Part shown: piece after piece, positions 8,529 through 17,600 of the stretch
Numbering within the stretch: position 1 is the first letter of the stretch
Layout of the letters: each line of letters opens with the position of its first letter
Source: Pseudomonas sp. R76
Lineage (GTDB): Bacteria > Pseudomonadota > Gammaproteobacteria > Pseudomonadales > Pseudomonadaceae
Assembly (NCBI RefSeq): GCF_009834565.1
Contig: NZ_CP019428.1
Coordinates: 3,534,001-3,598,000, forward strand
Direction: 5' to 3'
Length of the DNA stretch: 64,000 nt
The notes under the pieces: model-generated
The model's database searches: none
Told to the model about the DNA's origin: nothing
What the model saw: only the letters and a program-made list of their open reading frames with translations
Translations under genes and position numbers: made by a program

Positions 8529-9056
8529 GTGAACCGCATCGAACACATCGCGTTGATGGCCAACTACAACCAGTGGATGAACCGCAAGGTCTATGCCGCC
8601 GCCGGCAAACTGACAGACGCCGAACTGGCGGCGGACCGCCAGGCGTTCTTCGGCTCGATTCTCGGCACACTCAATCACCTGGCGCTCGGTGATACCGTCT
8701 GGCTCAAGCGCTTTGCCCAGCACCCGGCAGGCTTTTCGGCGCTGGCACCCTTAAGCGCTATCGTCACACCCGTAGACCTCAAGCAACTGGCGTTTGCCGA
8801 CATCCGCGAGCTGTCGGCCCATCGCGCTTGCCTGGATCAACTCATCATCGACTGGGCCCAGAGCCTGCGCGAGCCCGACCTGGATCATCACCTCAGCTAC
8901 CAGAACATGCGCGGTGTCGCGAACAACAAGCCGTTCTTCGGCCTGCTGGTGCATTTCTTCAACCACCAGACCCACCACCGGGGCCAGGCAACCACGTTGC
9001 TGACCCAGGCGGGCGTGGATGTGGGCGATACCGACCTGCTGGCGCTGATCGACTGA
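8529..9056 (+). CDS. DinB-family (DUF664-like) protein
   Basis: A 175-residue four-helix protein starting at GTG 8529 with NRIEHIALMANYNQWMNRKVY. The metal-binding histidines typical of DinB/YfiT folds are visible: H52 in GTLNHLALGD, and HFFNHQTHHRGQ near residues 143-154. Family members use mycothiol, bacillithiol or glutathione, or act on DNA-damage metabolites; the substrate here is unknown. It is divergent from the DUF533 gene and convergent with the next gene, with only two bases between the stops. Confidence 0.85.
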   Translation: MNRIEHIALMANYNQWMNRKVYAAAGKLTDAELAADRQAFFGSILGTLNHLALGDTVWLKRFAQHPAGFSALAPLSAIVTPVDLKQLAFADIRELSAHRACLDQLIIDWAQSLREPDLDHHLSYQNMRGVANNKPFFGLLVHFFNHQTHHRGQATTLLTQAGVDVGDTDLLALID

Positions 9057-9058
9057 GT

Positions 9059-9520
9059 TCAGCGCGCGTTGAACGCGGCGTAGGCCTGCATCAAGCGCGG
9101 GAAGTCTTGCGGCTCGGGTAATTGCGCGAAACGTTCGACGGCGGGCGTGGAGGCCCACGGCAGCTTTTCGCTGGTCCAGGTTTCCATGAACGGCACGTAG
9201 TCGTGGGCGTTATCCAGCAAGGTTGCGCGCACATTGACGAACTCGTCGATGCCATGGGGGCGCGTAAACAGCCAGCTCATGCAGTGCGGGCAGCAATAAT
9301 GACGGTCCACGCCATGCAAACCGCCAATCACCGGGCAGCCCTGGGTGACGGTGAAGCCACTGGCGGGAATCAGGACGCTGAGGGAGAACGCGCTGGAGGT
9401 CATTTTCTGGCAGCCGTTGCAATGGCACGCCATGGTGATCACCGGCGGCAGGCTGACACTGAAGCGCACCCGGTTACAGCGGCAACTGCCTTCCAGCGGC
9501 AGGGTTTCGAGGCTCATCAT
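9059..9520 (-). CDS. GFA-family (glutathione-dependent formaldehyde-activating-like) zinc protein
   Basis: A 153-residue zinc-binding protein. The GFA cysteine pattern is clear: GSCRCNRV, then [10 protein letters not shown], then the YCCPHCMSW pair. Known GFA proteins bind zinc through these cysteines and may form S-hydroxymethylglutathione, though most members are unassigned. Two adjacent ATG codons (9520 and 9517) follow AAGGA; either could be used. The gene is intact and single. Confidence 0.85.
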   Translation of the reverse strand: MMSLETLPLEGSCRCNRVRFSVSLPPVITMACHCNGCQKMTSSAFSLSVLIPASGFTVTQGCPVIGGLHGVDRHYCCPHCMSWLFTRPHGIDEFVNVRATLLDNAHDYVPFMETWTSEKLPWASTPAVERFAQLPEPQDFPRLMQAYAAFNAR

Positions 9521-9699
9521 TGATTCCTTTTTTATGCTTGTAGTCGCACAGGGTAGCGTGAACCCGCGTGGGGGCAAAACCGAACGCTGCGCCGCGCCTG
9601 GGGTCTTAACCATAAGGCGCCGGGGTTAATTGCCCCGCCCTGCTCGCGCGCCACCGCTGCTGTTGGAGGCGCGTACCCCCATAAGAAGGAGACGCTTAC

Positions 9700-9981
9700 A
9701 TGGTCACTCACTTCAAGGTCGCCGGCCATTTGGCCTGCGGCCACCACGGCACCAACCTCACCTCCAGCACCGAGCTGAACCGAGTCAAATGCCGTACCTG
9801 CCGCAATACCGAAGCCTATAAAGAAGCGCGCCGCACCCAGCGCAATGCCGCTCGCCGCTCTGCGCGCAAAACCAAGACCCACACCGCCATCGACTGGCGC
9901 AGTGCGTGGACACAACGCCTCACCGACCTGCCTGGGTTGCAGCGTTTGCCACGCGGGTTCAGCGGGCAGGCGTTTGTCTGA
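9700..9981 (+). CDS. Small basic hypothetical protein with CxxC-like motif
   Basis: A 93-residue, strongly basic protein preceded by AAGGAG at 9685-9690. Residues about 10-35 contain CGHHGT and VKCRTCRN, resembling a small zinc ribbon, followed by an Arg/Lys-rich helix (EARRTQRNAARRSARKTK). Such proteins may bind nucleic acid, but no function can be assigned. Confidence 0.65.
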   Translation: MVTHFKVAGHLACGHHGTNLTSSTELNRVKCRTCRNTEAYKEARRTQRNAARRSARKTKTHTAIDWRSAWTQRLTDLPGLQRLPRGFSGQAFV

Positions 9982-9982
9982 G

Positions 9983-10160
9983 CTATTCGGCTTTTGAAAA
10001 GATATTCACCAGGTTCTCATCGGGATCCTGGAGCAGCGCGGACGTATTACCCCACGGCATCTTCGTCGCGGGCATCACCACGTTCGTGCTGCTGACCCGG
10101 CTCGCAACAGCCGCCACCTCCAACACTTGAAACGCCAGGACGGACAGAGGCAAATTTCAT
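9983..10160 (-). pseudogene. Internally deleted VOC/glyoxalase-family gene
   Basis: On the minus strand ATG 10160 begins MKFASVR, a common start for small VOC proteins. A few codons later a different frame reads NVVMPATKMPWGNTSALLQDPDENLVNIFSKAE and stops at 9983, which is the C-terminal strand and metal-ligand end of the same family. About half to two thirds of a normal 120-residue VOC protein is missing between them, with a frame change. This is a decayed remnant. The stretch 10161-10335 upstream contains nothing I can support. Confidence 0.7.
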
Positions 10161-10335
10161 AACGGCGCCTGGCTTGAAAGTGAAACCGCACTCTATTTCA
10201 AACCGGGTCAGTTCCTGGCAGGAGCGTTTCACCCCGTATCAAAAACCTCGCCACGGCGGCAGGTTCCCCATGTAGATCACTGATCCTGCAAGATTTTTCG
10301 GATTTTAATGAATGCGACAAACTCATGCTTTCACC

Positions 10336-10364
10336 TTGCATCCAAGCGCCTGGGTCTATATATT
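10336..10364 (+). promoter_or_regulatory. Sigma70 promoter of tRNA-Leu
   Basis: TTGCAT (10336-10341) and TATATT (10359-10364) are separated by 17 bases. Transcription would begin near 10371, about 20 bases before the mature tRNA end, as expected for a single-gene tRNA transcript. Confidence 0.6.
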
Positions 10365-10389
10365 CCCAACCCTGCTGCACCGCGCTGCC

Positions 10390-10476
10390 GCCCGAATGGC
10401 GAAACTGGTAGACGCATGGGACTTAAAATCCCCCGCTCGTAAGGGCGTGCCGGTTCGATTCCGGCTTCGGGCACCA
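10390..10476 (+). tRNA. tRNA-Leu (anticodon UAA)
   Basis: An 87-base class II tRNA with encoded CCA. The acceptor stem is GCCCGAA / TTCGGGC, the anticodon stem-loop is GGGA-CTTAAAA-TCCC with anticodon TAA, the long variable arm is CGCTCGTAAGGGCG, and the T-loop is GGTTCGATTCC. A terminator follows immediately. Confidence 0.97.
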
Positions 10477-10484
10477 TAGATATC

Positions 10485-10526
10485 AAGGGCTTGCATGATT
10501 AACGTCATGCAGGCCCTTATCTTTTT
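10485..10526 (+). terminator. Intrinsic terminator after tRNA-Leu
   Basis: The stem AAGGGC-T-TGCATGA pairs with TCATGC-AGGCCCTT around a short loop and is followed by ATCTTTTT. It lies eight bases past the tRNA CCA end and is bounded by the tail of the convergent LysR gene. Confidence 0.85.
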
Positions 10527-10591
10527 GCGCGCCGCAATTCTCCATTTGCCCGGTTGTTCCGGCGCTCGCCAAGCGATAGCACATCCCCGGA

Positions 10592-11503
10592 TCATTCAAA
10601 CGCGCCGAGTCGCGCCACCAACGCCTCAAGCACCACGCGTAGCTTGGGCAACGCCTGGCGACTTTTAACCCAGGCCAAGGTGATCTCAAACCCTTCAGTC
10701 GCCAGGTGCGGCAGCACTTCCACCAATGTCCCTTGTTGCAGTTGCTGCTCGATCAGCCACGAGGGCAATTGGACGATTCCGCAGTCTGCCAGCGCGGCCA
10801 TCACCAACCCTTCACCATTGCCCACCACCAGCTGCGGCGCGACTGGCCTGCGCAGCGCCTCGCCCTGCTCACCGGTGTAGCGCCAGGGGCTGATGCGCCC
10901 ATCAACCCAGCCATAGGCAATGCACTGATGCTGTTCAAGGTCGCCCTCCGACAACGGCGTGCCATGGCGAGCCAGGTATGCTGGCGATGTGCAAAACACA
11001 TGCCGCTCGCGCCTGAGCAGCCTGTGCCCAACCGTCTCCGGCCAGGCATCCGCACGGCCGATACGCACCACGATGTCAACGCCAGCCTGGAACGGCTCGA
11101 TGAGGCCGTCAGAGAACGTGATGTGCGGTATCACCAATGGATAGTCCTTCATCCATGCCAGCAGGATCGGCAATACCTGCGCGCGTCCGAATGCGCCCGG
11201 CAAATCAATGCGCACTCGCCCACGGGGCTCAGTGCTTTCGCTGTGCAGTGACAACTCGGCTTCTTCAAGGTCGGCCAACACCCCGCTGCAGGTGCGCAGG
11301 AACGCCGTGCCCGCGTCGGTCAGCGCCAATCTGCGCGTCGTACGTTGAAACAGTCGCGCGCCCAGGCGTTTTTCCAGCCTGGCGATGCTTTTACTGATGG
11401 CAGAGGCCGTCAGGTGCATCTTCTCGGCCGCCGCCGCGAAGCTGCCGCTCTCCGCGACGCAAACAAACACATCGATACCCTTCAAGCGTTCGGAGGCAAA
11501 CAT
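10592..11503 (-). CDS. LysR-family transcriptional regulator
   Basis: A 303-residue regulator with an N-terminal winged helix (residues 5-65, AAAEKMHLTASAISKSIARLEKRLGARLFQRTTRRLALT) and a periplasmic-binding-like sensor domain. It resembles the large CrgA/DhcR-like group of LysR proteins. It is transcribed away from an MFS transporter across about 118 bases, so regulation of that transporter is likely. The ligand is unknown. Confidence 0.88.
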   Translation of the reverse strand: MFASERLKGIDVFVCVAESGSFAAAAEKMHLTASAISKSIARLEKRLGARLFQRTTRRLALTDAGTAFLRTCSGVLADLEEAELSLHSESTEPRGRVRIDLPGAFGRAQVLPILLAWMKDYPLVIPHITFSDGLIEPFQAGVDIVVRIGRADAWPETVGHRLLRRERHVFCTSPAYLARHGTPLSEGDLEQHQCIAYGWVDGRISPWRYTGEQGEALRRPVAPQLVVGNGEGLVMAALADCGIVQLPSWLIEQQLQQGTLVEVLPHLATEGFEITLAWVKSRQALPKLRVVLEALVARLGAFE

Positions 11504-11621
11504 TGACGCTCCTTATTCATGAACTCAGTTCCTTTCATTCGATAGAAAGCATCCTAAATCAGAATTCACCTCACCAGTAAGCTGTGTGACTTGCACCTTA
11601 TGAATGGACGATGAGGCCCGA

Positions 11622-12827
11622 ATGCTCGCCACGCTGAAAACCTATCCCGCCACCCTTAACCTGCTGCTGTCTGCGTCACTGGTATTAACCCTCGCGCGCG
11701 CAATCACCCTGCCCTATTTGGTGATTTACTTGTCCGGCAACTTTGGCTTGAGCATTGCCGATATCGGCCTAGTGATCGGAAGCACGCTGATCATCGGCTC
11801 GCTGTTGAGCCTGTATGGCGGCTTTCTGGTCGACCGAATCTCCAGTTACCGGCTGATCCTCACCTGCTGCGGTGTGTTCTCGCTGGGGTTTCTCGGCGCG
11901 TATGGCGCCGCCACGCTGTGGCTGTTCTACCTGTGCCTGGTGTCGATCAACCTGGCGTATGCGGTCATCGATATCACCGTGAAGGCCGGGTTTGGCAGCC
12001 TGCTGCCTGTGGACCAGCGCAGCGAAGTGTTTTCGATCAAATACACGCTGACCAATATCGGCTATGCCGTCGGCCCGTTTCTCGGCGCAGGCGTGGCCGC
12101 CCTCGACATCAGCCTGCCGTTTTTGCTCTCGGCGGGGCTGGGTGCCGGGTTCTTTTTTGTCTACTTCGTGTGGGGCAACAGGGGCCTGGCGGCTGGCGAC
12201 ACACAGGATAAACCCGCGCCATTCCTCGCCGTCGGCACACTGCTGCTGCGCGATTACCGCCTGGTGTGCTTTACCCTCGGCGGGGTCTTGAGTGCGGTGG
12301 TATTCGGCCAATTCACGGCTTACCTCTCGCAGTACCTGATTGTGACCACCACGCCCCACGCGGCCTATCGAATTATCAGCAGCGTGGTGGCGACCAATGC
12401 CCTGATGGTGATCAGCCTGCAATACAGCATTGGCAAACGCATTTCCCGTCGACACCTGAACCTGTGGCTGGCCGGCGGGCTCAGCCTGTTTATCGTCGGG
12501 CTCGGCGGCTTCGCCCTGTCGACCACGTTGATGGTCTGGATGGTGTCCATGGCGATTTTTACCCTGGGCGAAATCATCGTCTTCCCGGCCGAATACATGT
12601 TCATCGACAACATTGCACCGAGTCATCTGAGAGGGATGTATTACGCGGCGCAGAACTTGAGCAATGTCGGCGCTGCGTTAGGTCCGGTGCTGTGTGGAAT
12701 CGTGCTGGCGACGCAGCCGGCTCACTACATTTTCTACATGTTGGGGCTGTTTATCATCGCCGGTGGGTTGTTTTACGGGTTGGGGGTTGCCCTTTCAGGT
12801 CAACGCCATCCTGAAGAACTGAAATAA
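11622..12827 (+). CDS. Major facilitator superfamily transporter (YdeE/MdtH-like)
   Basis: An inner-membrane permease of 401 residues with about 12 hydrophobic helices. The motif-A-like loop GGFLVDRISSYRLIL follows helix 2, and LLPVDQRSEVFSIKYTLTNIGYAVGP is typical of drug/sugar-efflux MFS members of the YdeE/MdtH type. ATG 11622 is placed after GATGAGG; an in-frame ATG at 11604 is possible. It is divergent from a LysR regulator. The substrate is unknown. Confidence 0.8.
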   Translation: MLATLKTYPATLNLLLSASLVLTLARAITLPYLVIYLSGNFGLSIADIGLVIGSTLIIGSLLSLYGGFLVDRISSYRLILTCCGVFSLGFLGAYGAATLWLFYLCLVSINLAYAVIDITVKAGFGSLLPVDQRSEVFSIKYTLTNIGYAVGPFLGAGVAALDISLPFLLSAGLGAGFFFVYFVWGNRGLAAGDTQDKPAPFLAVGTLLLRDYRLVCFTLGGVLSAVVFGQFTAYLSQYLIVTTTPHAAYRIISSVVATNALMVISLQYSIGKRISRRHLNLWLAGGLSLFIVGLGGFALSTTLMVWMVSMAIFTLGEIIVFPAEYMFIDNIAPSHLRGMYYAAQNLSNVGAALGPVLCGIVLATQPAHYIFYMLGLFIIAGGLFYGLGVALSGQRHPEELK

Positions 12828-12839
12828 GCCCATAAGTGA

Positions 12840-13110
12840 GCGCCTGGACTGCTCGCCAAAGCGCCCGAGAAACCCTGTACCGCCGCACTCGCTGGCCATG
12901 AATTGGCAGTCAGTGAGGCGACGTTGCGCCGTCGACTGGCGGATGAAGGGGTCAATTTCAGCACGTTGCTGACTGAGATCCGCATGCACCACGCGATGAT
13001 GCTGTTGCAGACCACGCACCTGGGGGGCGCAGATTGCGGATGTGTGCGGGTATCGGGCGTTGTTGCGGTTTTCCAAACGGGAGCAGAATAGCGCGAATCC
13101 TCACGCATAA
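12840..13110 (+). pseudogene. C-terminal remnant of an AraC-family regulator
   Basis: From 12840 the reading frame gives GHELAVSEATLRRRLADEG and then FSTLLTEIRMHHAMMLLQTT, which is the first half of an AraC-type DNA-binding domain. Near 13025, at a run of G, the second half continues in another frame (QIADVCGYRALLRFSKRE), ending at 13108-13110. The sensing domain and the start are missing. It is thus truncated and frameshifted. The following 178 bases (13111-13288) hold nothing I can support. Confidence 0.7.
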
Positions 13111-13288
13111 TCCGCAACACCTCAGACCCGTTCAAGAGGATCTCCGCCATGTGGTTCTGCGGCACTGACTTACCACGTTCGCTGCGTAAATGCCTCCATT
13201 GACTGACGACTGCAAGAGTAAAAAATAAAAACACGTTTTACTCTCATCATCTGAAACTATAAAGCTCTGAATTTGATTATCCAGTGCC

Positions 13289-13669
13289 TCATATATCTTG
13301 CTCCGGCAAAAAGCGCTTGCGTAAGAATCTTTTACAACCTTCTGGCGCCACACTTATCAGCACTTCCGCACTACAGCCCTGTAGCAACCCATGATCAACT
13401 ATTGACTCTATAAAATAATACATACATTCAACATTCCGACCCAAAGCCACCTCGCTGCCTTTCACAACTTCAAGTAAATCATCAGGCGTCACTTCCTGCA
13501 CAACAACAGCGCCTAATGACTCGTATGCCGAAATGTAGTACCCATTGCGTATAACTCCTGACACGCCACCCAGGTCACCTAATGCATCTTCTAGTTTCGT
13601 CCTTGAGATTGAAAATTGCGATGCGAGCCACAGAAGACTTTTTTTAAAGTACTCATCGTCCGAGAGCAT
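13289..13669 (-). CDS. Candidate immunity protein of the displaced toxin tip
   Basis: A 126-residue acidic protein (MLSDDEYFKKSLLWLASQFS start) of low GC compared with the flanks and without a family I recognise. Its ATG overlaps the end of the preceding toxin-tip fragment by a few codons, the usual spacing for a toxin/immunity pair in CDI loci. If the toxin fragment is dead, this gene could still protect against neighbours that deliver the same toxin. The assignment rests on position and size, not on homology. Confidence 0.6.
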   Translation of the reverse strand: MLSDDEYFKKSLLWLASQFSISRTKLEDALGDLGGVSGVIRNGYYISAYESLGAVVVQEVTPDDLLEVVKGSEVALGRNVECMYYFIESIVDHGLLQGCSAEVLISVAPEGCKRFLRKRFLPEQDI

Positions 13670-14128
13670 TTTCGAGATCCTTTACAAGCTCCTTAGCAAA
13701 ATTTATATCCCTTTGAGGGTAAGGATAACTCCCCGCGGGCTGGTTCTCGGCATTCCGAATCAGATCACCAAGCCGTTTGCTTACTTCGATGGCTTTTGCT
13801 CGCGTCCTGCCGGGGATAACAATTCACCCGTAGATTTCTCATAACGAACAGCGTCAGCTAAACCGTCACTTCCGACTCTGTTACCCGTCTTAACCGCACC
13901 ATAATAAGAGTCCAATATCTTTTCAAGCCTTTCGCTATCGGCCGGCCGATAAGATGGCCCTAGTCCATTTTTGGGAGCCTCTACAGTAGTTTTCGTTCCG
14001 CCCGTTTCAATTGCTTCGCCAACTGAACCTGACGCTCTTCCTGCCCCAACACTTGCATCGGTTGCTCCTGTAGCTCCCGCACGTTCGCCCCTCCTGCTAT
14101 GCCCTCGCCAATTTGATTTAGCGTTCAA
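13653..14128 (-). pseudogene. Displaced, frameshifted CdiA C-terminal (toxin tip) fragment
   Basis: The visible frame from 14128 reads through a Gly/Ala-rich linker (GSVGEAIETGGTKTTVEAP) into GLGPSYRPADSERLEKILDS and VRYEKSTGELLSP. Near 13808 the frame changes: the natural continuation (TRAKAIEVSKRLGDLIRNAE, then FAKELVKDLENALGR and stop at 13653) lies one frame away. The linker and the helical tip resemble the ends of Pseudomonas CdiA/FHA proteins, where spare tip-immunity modules accumulate behind the main gene. No start codon with a ribosome site and no secretion signal is present, so it would need recombination onto the main gene to be used. Confidence 0.6.
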
Positions 14129-14284
14129 TACGGGCCAGCCTACGATTTAAATTACGGTGATCTGGCACCATTTACGTAAGCCTTCTTTTTCAAAGCTGCC
14201 TTCTATCAATCTATTGAGGACCCGTCTACCGATATATATCTCAGGGGCACCCTTCCTCTCTGCCTAAGATATACGTCGCTATCA

Positions 14285-14605
14285 TTACAACGGAAAATCC
14301 TTTAGGTACATATCGAGATCCCCACTGGAAACTCCAGGTGCACCGATTTGAAGCCACCGATCAAACTCCTGGGGAAACGCAGTTAAATACTTTCCGTCTT
14401 TCATTATTCCTGACGAGTGAGCGCCATACTTCGAAACGAACCGCAAATGGTGAACAACTAGAATCCACAAGCGTCGATACTCCAACTCCTGGGGTGCGCC
14501 AACGCTCTCACTGGTTACATATGAAGAGTCGCCCTCGACAAAAGCCAAGACATCTCTAGCCCGCCCGACGTTTACGAGTTGCCGGATCGCCTCGACTTTT
14601 TCCAA
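14285..14605 (-). CDS. Candidate immunity protein of the CdiA-like toxin
   Basis: A 106-residue protein beginning at TTG 14605 with GGAGAG a few bases upstream; there is no in-frame ATG near. It lies 14 bases after the stop of the giant exoprotein gene, the normal place for a CdiI immunity gene, and shares its low GC. The sequence (EAIRQLVNVGRARDVLAFVE, then EYRRLWILVVHHLRFVSKYG) is helical and matches no family I know. By analogy it should bind and block the tip encoded at about 14620-15160. The 156 bases between it and the displaced tip fragment (14129-14284) show no gene. Confidence 0.65.
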   Translation of the reverse strand: MEKVEAIRQLVNVGRARDVLAFVEGDSSYVTSESVGAPQELEYRRLWILVVHHLRFVSKYGAHSSGIMKDGKYLTAFPQEFDRWLQIGAPGVSSGDLDMYLKDFPL

Positions 14606-14619
14606 AATAGCTCTCCACG

Positions 14620-17600
14620 TTAAGGTAGAAATCTCACACCGCTACCAGCTCCAGACATTTCAGCTTTAGTAAACCCTAAAGCATTCATTGTTTTTCCAAG
14701 CGGTGTTAACCATATAGCTTGTTCTTTAGTCAATCCCGAAGCCGTTGCCGCTCTAAAAGCTTCTAGATTTGTATGACCTAACTGCGCTGCAACAGATTTA
14801 ACATTGCCTGGACCAACAGTTTCTATGGCCCTTGATACCATTTCACTACCGACCCCGCGACCCGTCACTGTAGTACCATACCAATCGATATATAACTCTC
14901 CATCAGGAGAATATCTAGCAACCAGGTCAGATTGAGCATAGTTACTGCTGACGGCTTTCCCTGAACTGTCAAATTTTTGCCTTGTTGAAAGCTCAACGCT
15001 TATATGTCCCTCCGCACCAGAAACAGACTTTATCTCAAACTCCAAGCCCGTCCGTTCCGCCGGTACAAAACCTTTAGCTATAGTTGGGATGTTTTTTGCT
15101 TCCCGCACTCCAGCCCAATAAGCATACGCCTTTTCAATCCCACTCGCTTCCGCTGCCGTGCTACTACCTCGAACCGAGCCGCCCACCGCCCCAATCGGCC
15201 CGAGCAGTATCCCACCTATGATTCCAGGACCTTCAGCGTATACTTTTTGCAGCTCGGCTCTTGCCGTTAAAGCTCTGTCGATCAATGTAAACTTGTACGT
15301 ATCACAGACAGGTGATGTGCATTGCAACTCACCTAAGGCAGCAAGACCACCATGAATTTCGCCTAGCAGGGCATTAGCCCTGGCAGGCCCAACAGTGCCC
15401 AAGGCATCTTTGAGGTTATCCTGACTCAGCTGGCTATAGTTTGTATTACCGTACTGCGCTGTCCAAGTGTTCCGATAGCAAATGTCGCTCCCTGCGCAGG
15501 CATTCATGTCCCCAACGAAGTCCACCATTTCATAGTGGTTCAGAAAGTTATATTGGGTGGCATTTTTAGCAATCCATGCACCTGTCTCCAGCGCTTTGGC
15601 GTCGCCACCCGCCAGGGCAGCCGACAACAAACCCACCAGTTGAGAGGCGGAGGTCAACAGCAGATCTCGTTGTTGCGGATCCAACTGCGTCACCGTGCGT
15701 CGCAATTGAGTGGCGAGGGCTTCGTTCGCACCTGCGGCCACTGCCCCCGCCAGAAAACTGCTCCCCGACGCCTGCGCCAGTAAACCACCGATCAGTGCAT
15801 GGACCGCTATCTTGTCGGCGCTGCCGTCGACCATCCGCTGCCCTCCGACCGCATCGAAACTTGCGGCTGCCACTGTATTGAGCAACGACGTGGTCAGCGC
15901 TCCGCCAAAACTTGCATCCATCCCCAGCATCTTACTCAGCGCTGTTGACGTACCGTTTTGCAATATCTGAGTGGCAGCGAATCGACCGATGCCATTTATG
16001 GTCGTTAGGTCAATCTTGATTTTCCCGGTCAACGGGTCTACTTGCGTACCCGTCAGATCGCCGAAAACACCTACTGCGAGTCCTGATGTTAGCCCATTGA
16101 CCACGTAGCCTTTTAGAGCATCGCTAGAGGTCGTATCCTTTATTACAGCACCGAGATCGCCGCGATTATTGACAAAGCTAACCGTCGCGTTGGTTGCCGC
16201 GCTGGTAGCAACCGCAGCACCACCTGCAGCAACTGCCGTGCTGGCACCCGCGGCAGTCAGTGCATCCATTGCCATGGGCCCTACGAAATAGGCCATGACG
16301 ATGGCTATGACCAGTTGGGCTCCGACTCCGAGCCCTGAGTTGCTGTATTTGAAACTGTCGTGAATCTCCTTAACCTGCCGCCAATCCACATCCCCACGTT
16401 TCTCAGCGTCCTTGAGCCATGCCAGTTGCGGGTCTGCCTGCACCATTGCATCGATAGTCTGGCTAACGGTCTTCTGATCAATGTGTTTGATGTCGATTTT
16501 CAAGCCATCAACAGCTTTGATGGTCATATCGCCTTTGGCAATCAACACACTCTGGCGCAGGGTCTCATCGGTATTGCCCTGGCCCTTGGCGCTGGTCCAG
16601 GCAAAACTGCTTTTGCTCTTCTCATGACTCTCCTGATGAAGGTCCTTCATCCCCTCGAAAGTCACCGCCCCCCCACTGACAATCGTCAGGTCTTCGCCAC
16701 TTTCCAACTTGGCAACCTGGTACTTCTGGTCCCCCAGGCTCTGAATGGTGAGATCACCACCAGTCTTGATTTCGCTGCCGATGTTTTTGACTTTAGTCAC
16801 TTCATCGCGCTGGGTTTTGCCTGAACCGAAGCCGCCTCCGCGTTTCATGTCGTACAGCGAATAGTCGCTGTCTTCGGCAGAAAGCAGCCCGAGGTTATTG
16901 CCTGCGACCAGATAGGCTTCATCCCCAGCACTGATGCGGCTGGCGATCAACGCCAGGTCTTTGCCCGCACTCAAGGTCACATCACGCCCGGCTGCCACGG
17001 TGGTGGCGACCTGGCTGACGTGATCCTCCTGGCGCTTGGTGCTCGAGGTCTTGGAGTAGGAGTGCTGCTCGTCAGCGCCTGAGGCAAAGTACATATCGCC
17101 GCCTGCGCTCATCGCGATGTCGCGCTTGGCGTCGATTTCGCTGGCGATTGCGGTGAAGTCTCGCCCTGCGCTGACTTTCAGGTCGCGCCCGGCCTCGACA
17201 CTGGATCCGTTCTGGGTCACGTCCTCGGCACGATTACGCTTGCCGCCGTTCAGGGTGTCGTGCTGCTGCGCGGAAACCAGGTTTACATCGCGCCCTGCAA
17301 CGATGGTGGTGTCATTGCCGCTCTGAAGCACACCGCCGGCGCTGGTGACGTCGCGACCGGCGCGGATGCTGAGGTCGTTGGCCGCCTCGATACGGGCGGC
17401 GCTGTCGATGTAATCGGTGTTCTTCGAGAAGCTGGTTTTTTTCGAGTAGTCAACGTTGTAACCCGCGCTGGTAATGCTGCGTTCGTTGATCACGTCGCCA
17501 TTGACCGCCGTCATCGACACATCGCGCCCAGCAATAATGCCGCCGGCTTTGTTGACGATGTTATTGCCCGCCAGCAGGTCCACGCGTTTGCCTGCTTCGA

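Noticed and set aside
10161..10335. Possible coding remnant (plus-strand frame with ALYFKPGQFLAGAF)
   Set aside because: Too short and without a start, stop context or family match that I can defend.
12800..13234. 144-codon minus-strand open frame
   Set aside because: It is antisense to the broken AraC gene and has no domain or ribosome-site support.
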